Origin: a virus
DNA length: 24,654 bases
IMG/VR virus record: IMGVR_UViG_3300009152_000195
Location: 1 to 24,654 of that record
Reading direction: 5' to 3' (one strand)
Below, one piece after another: positions 22,483 to 24,654 of this stretch. Within the stretch, counting starts at the first letter, position 1, and every line of letters begins with the position of its first letter. The translations under genes and the position numbers were made by a program. The notes below the pieces were generated by a model, which searched no databases, was not told the DNA's origin, and saw only the letters and a program-made list of their open reading frames with translations.

Positions 22483-24141
22483 TTATATGCTTCTAAATCC
22501 AAATGATGTAGAAACCAATGGATGATCTAGTGAGCAGTGCATCGCAATAATAAGCGCTATTATACCATCAACCTTGGCTGACTTATCTGCTTCATTCTTG
22601 CGAATTTTAATATTGCCATTGACATCGGTATAAACTTCACAGTTACCTAATTGCCAACCCACAAATGGATTTCCATTGTGTTTGATAGCGTTTTGCATGA
22701 TGAGCTTTTCAACATGCTTGGATGGGTTATTTAAAACCGCCATGCCTTGTCCAACTTTTTTAACAGGGATACTATTATCGTGTAGTCGAGCAACTAAAGA
22801 AGCCGCATTGTAAGCGTCATAGCCTACTTCTTTAACATTGTATAAAGTAGCTTGTTGTTTTATATATTCGGAAATCTCTCGATCATCCATAACATTGCCT
22901 TCTGTGATATGCAATATTTTAGATTGAACGGCTTGGTCAAATATACCACGATAATGAGTTGGAATCAAGGATAACGCTTCTTCAGGCAAAAAGAATTTGA
23001 AATCAGCATAATAATCTTCGGAAGCATATCGTTTTAAAGTGCAAACTGCATTTAAGTCGCGAGTTGCCGCCAAGTCAAATCCAATAAACACTTCTTCAGG
23101 ATCAGCTTTATCTTCGCCTATAGACTTATCCCAATAATCGCGATCAATCCATGCAGTGTTAGCGGATACATATACATTAAGAGTTTTGCAAAGAAATTCA
23201 TTTAATGCTGGTGGTTTAAGTTTAGCTTGTTCGCATCGTTCTTTAATAGCTTCTTGATAAACTGATATGCCGTGCATAGGATTAGCTTTAGCCCAAGTTG
23301 TTTCATCTTTCCAATTGTCTTGCGGATCAAGTCCATATAACAAACCAAACCAATGAGGATTGTCAGGAGCATCGCCATTAAGCATTGTTTCAAGCGCAGT
23401 TAAGTCTTCAAAAAACTTTGTATCTTTAGTAAATGATGCGGTAGTAATATAAATTCTTAAAGGATTCTTTCGGGCAACCATGCCTGAAAATATAACCTCA
23501 ATAGAGTTACGATCAATAATCTGTGCGGCTTCATCTATAATGGCGCAACTTGCATTCTTACCATCGCCTGATTTTTTATTGTCGCGAGATAAAGCGCGGA
23601 ACATAGTTTGACTATCATTAGCTTTGCCAATCTCATATTTGCTTACTCGATACCATGCTTTAATTTCATCAGGCATAGATTCAACCATTGAGCGAGCCGC
23701 ATCAAAAACAATAGTTGCTTGTTCTCTATTAGTTGCAAGTGTAAAGACTTCAGCACCAGCTTCATTGAATGCTAATTCATATAAACCTATAACTGCGGTA
23801 AGAGTTGATTTGCCAGCTTTGCGAGGAATGAAAACAATGACATCGGTGGTCATTCTTTTTTCATGGTCTTTCTTATGGCGAAAACCATAGATACCACAAA
23901 TAAGTAAAACTTGGAAAGGTTCAAGGACTATTGGCTTTCCAGCATCAGGTCCTTTGGTGTGTTTAAGAACAGATACAAAATCTAATACATGCTCAACATA
24001 TTCAGGAAAGAACTCATATTCCCAATGCTTGTCTTCCATAAAATTGAGGAAACGCTGACATGCTAATTTTATATTATTGCAAACTTCAATATTGCCCTTA
24101 ACTACATCTTGAGCATATTGAACACCTATAAGAAAACTCAT
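22483..24141 (-). CDS. Terminase large subunit (Terminase_1/HK97-like)
   Basis: A 552-residue packaging motor. The N-terminal ATPase has a Walker A motif PRKAGKST (106-113), preceded by a strand (DVIVFI), and a Walker B motif AIIDEAAQ (200-207, with Asp203 and Glu204). YITTAS (231-236) is the coupling motif. The C-terminal nuclease shows GFDLAATRDLNAV (354-366, Asp355), VGYDAYNAASLV (439-450, Asp442) and the late acidic KVDGIIALI (523-531, Asp525), as expected for an RNase H-like metal site. It cuts concatemeric DNA and pumps it into the prohead. The start overlaps the small subunit stop (ATGA), so the two are translationally coupled. Confidence 0.95.
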   Translation of the reverse strand: MSFLIGVQYAQDVVKGNIEVCNNIKLACQRFLNFMEDKHWEYEFFPEYVEHVLDFVSVLKHTKGPDAGKPIVLEPFQVLLICGIYGFRHKKDHEKRMTTDVIVFIPRKAGKSTLTAVIGLYELAFNEAGAEVFTLATNREQATIVFDAARSMVESMPDEIKAWYRVSKYEIGKANDSQTMFRALSRDNKKSGDGKNASCAIIDEAAQIIDRNSIEVIFSGMVARKNPLRIYITTASFTKDTKFFEDLTALETMLNGDAPDNPHWFGLLYGLDPQDNWKDETTWAKANPMHGISVYQEAIKERCEQAKLKPPALNEFLCKTLNVYVSANTAWIDRDYWDKSIGEDKADPEEVFIGFDLAATRDLNAVCTLKRYASEDYYADFKFFLPEEALSLIPTHYRGIFDQAVQSKILHITEGNVMDDREISEYIKQQATLYNVKEVGYDAYNAASLVARLHDNSIPVKKVGQGMAVLNNPSKHVEKLIMQNAIKHNGNPFVGWQLGNCEVYTDVNGNIKIRKNEADKSAKVDGIIALIIAMHCSLDHPLVSTSFGFRSI

Positions 24142-24611
24142 CTTTTAACTTGTGGTCCTAACATTAGCTTTCCTAATATTGAACTTGGCATTGAACTAGT
24201 TTTAGCAAGCCTAGATTTTGGAGTAAGTCCAAGCTCATTCATTAAAAGAATAATTTGCTTGAGAGCTTCTTTGCGAATAGATACATAGGGCGATGGACCA
24301 ATAGTCTTTCCATCATTAAAGGTTGTTACTAATCCTTCAACGGCAATATGACGATTGCAATCAACATAGGTATCAATCTGATCTGTCAGCATAGTTAAGA
24401 CATGGCGCTCTTGATCCGAACCTATGCCATAAACATCATAAAGATATTCAGAGGTTTCATCATAAAATCTTTTTTTGCTCCAGGCTTCAGGATTGTCCAT
24501 CCACTCTGATTCAGGAATTCTTCGCTTCACCGATTCGGGAAGGAGCGTTCCCATTTTTTCGCCTTTAGTTCCATGGATTAGATGGACTTCGGCTGGTATC
24601 CTTGCAGTCAT
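24138..24611 (-). CDS. Terminase small subunit, P27 family
   Basis: A 157-residue DNA-recognition partner of the large terminase. Family features are the N-terminal AEVHLIHGTKGEKMGTLLPES (residues 7-27, the 'lHGn' lead of P27 proteins), IPESEWMDNPEAWSKKRF, the helices SDQERHVLTMLTDQIDTYVDCN and YVSIRKEALKQIILLMNELGL, and the end LTPKSRLA. I chose ATG 24611 because a GGGGGG-rich ribosome binding site sits 8 nt upstream. The alternative GTG at 24620 overlaps this G-run and cannot use it. It overlaps the large subunit by ATGA. It is probably the first gene of the packaging-head operon in this window, since a terminator-like hairpin lies just upstream. Confidence 0.85.
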   Translation of the reverse strand: MTARIPAEVHLIHGTKGEKMGTLLPESVKRRIPESEWMDNPEAWSKKRFYDETSEYLYDVYGIGSDQERHVLTMLTDQIDTYVDCNRHIAVEGLVTTFNDGKTIGPSPYVSIRKEALKQIILLMNELGLTPKSRLAKTSSMPSSILGKLMLGPQVKR

Positions 24612-24619
24612 TTGATACA

Positions 24620-24628
24620 CCCCCCTTT
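24620..24628 (-). promoter_or_regulatory. Ribosome binding site deciding the small terminase start
   Basis: AAAGGGGGG lies 8 nt before ATG 24611, ideal spacing. It excludes the upstream in-frame GTG at 24620 as the main start. Confidence 0.75.
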
Positions 24629-24654
24629 AAAAACCCAATTTGCGAAAGATTGGG
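24629..24654 (-). terminator. Terminator-like hairpin upstream of the small terminase gene
   Basis: The minus strand reads CCCAAT-CTTTCGCAA-ATTGGG (24654-24634) followed by TTTTT (24633-24629): a 6-bp stem, 9-nt loop and T-run. The stem may extend beyond the window. It probably ends an upstream minus-strand transcript before the packaging genes. Confidence 0.6.

Noticed and set aside
8226-23393. Short same-strand frames inside larger genes (8226..8468, 10248..10433, 11841..12032, 19239..19421, 23202..23393)
   Set aside because: They are fully inside real genes in another frame, with no motif or start signal.
7052-23890. Other plus-strand frames (7052..7276, 9341..9535, 17815..18009, 20288..20578, 23624..23890)
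   Set aside because: Each lies opposite a recognised minus-strand gene and has no separate promoter, binding site or recognisable family.

Overview
The window is the late structural half of an AT-rich tailed phage (Caudoviricetes, siphovirus-like). Every supported gene lies on the minus strand, so transcription runs from position 24654 down to 1. Genes are packed with 1-10 nt gaps or ATGA/TAATG overlaps, which is typical of one long late operon. An HK97-fold head set, a tail tube, a tape measure protein and a lambda J-like tip protein identify a long, non-contractile-tailed virus. I see no sheath gene, integrase, replication gene, lysis gene or tRNA here. The host cannot be named from sequence. 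The low GC content and the fibre types (LamG/SPRY fibre, Gly-X-Ser collagen-like fibre) resemble phages of aquatic Gram-negative bacteria; that is inference.

Right to left, the packaging and head module (about 24.6 to 16.2 kb) holds a terminator-like hairpin at the window edge, a P27-type small terminase, the large terminase, an HK97-type portal, a 36-residue coupled mini-gene, a U35-type prohead protease and two tandem paralogous major capsid proteins. Only the first capsid paralogue has a long coiled-coil delta domain, and a hairpin with a T-run lies between them. A gp6-like head-tail connector, a probable head-closure protein and a probable tail terminator follow.

The tail module (about 16.1 to 7.2 kb) holds the tail tube, a 75-residue unknown protein, an HK97 gp10-like protein, a tail assembly chaperone pair that looks joined by a -1 ribosomal frameshift, a short tape measure protein (579 aa), two distal-tail/hub proteins, a GNAT acetyltransferase overlapping both neighbours, and a large J-like tip protein.

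The host-recognition module (about 7.2 kb to 1) holds a short fibre-like protein, a LamG-SPRY fibre with three C-terminal repeats, a probable tail fibre assembly chaperone, a beta-rich adaptor-like protein, a 1004-residue collagen-like fibre, and the start of a class I SAM-dependent methyltransferase cut by the window edge. A small beta-rich module occurs in the tip protein (twice) and at the C-terminus of the collagen-like fibre (twice). The most notable features are the capsid paralogue pair with the intervening hairpin, the acetyltransferase inside the tail-tip cluster, and the nearly proline-free, almost base-free collagen-like fibre.
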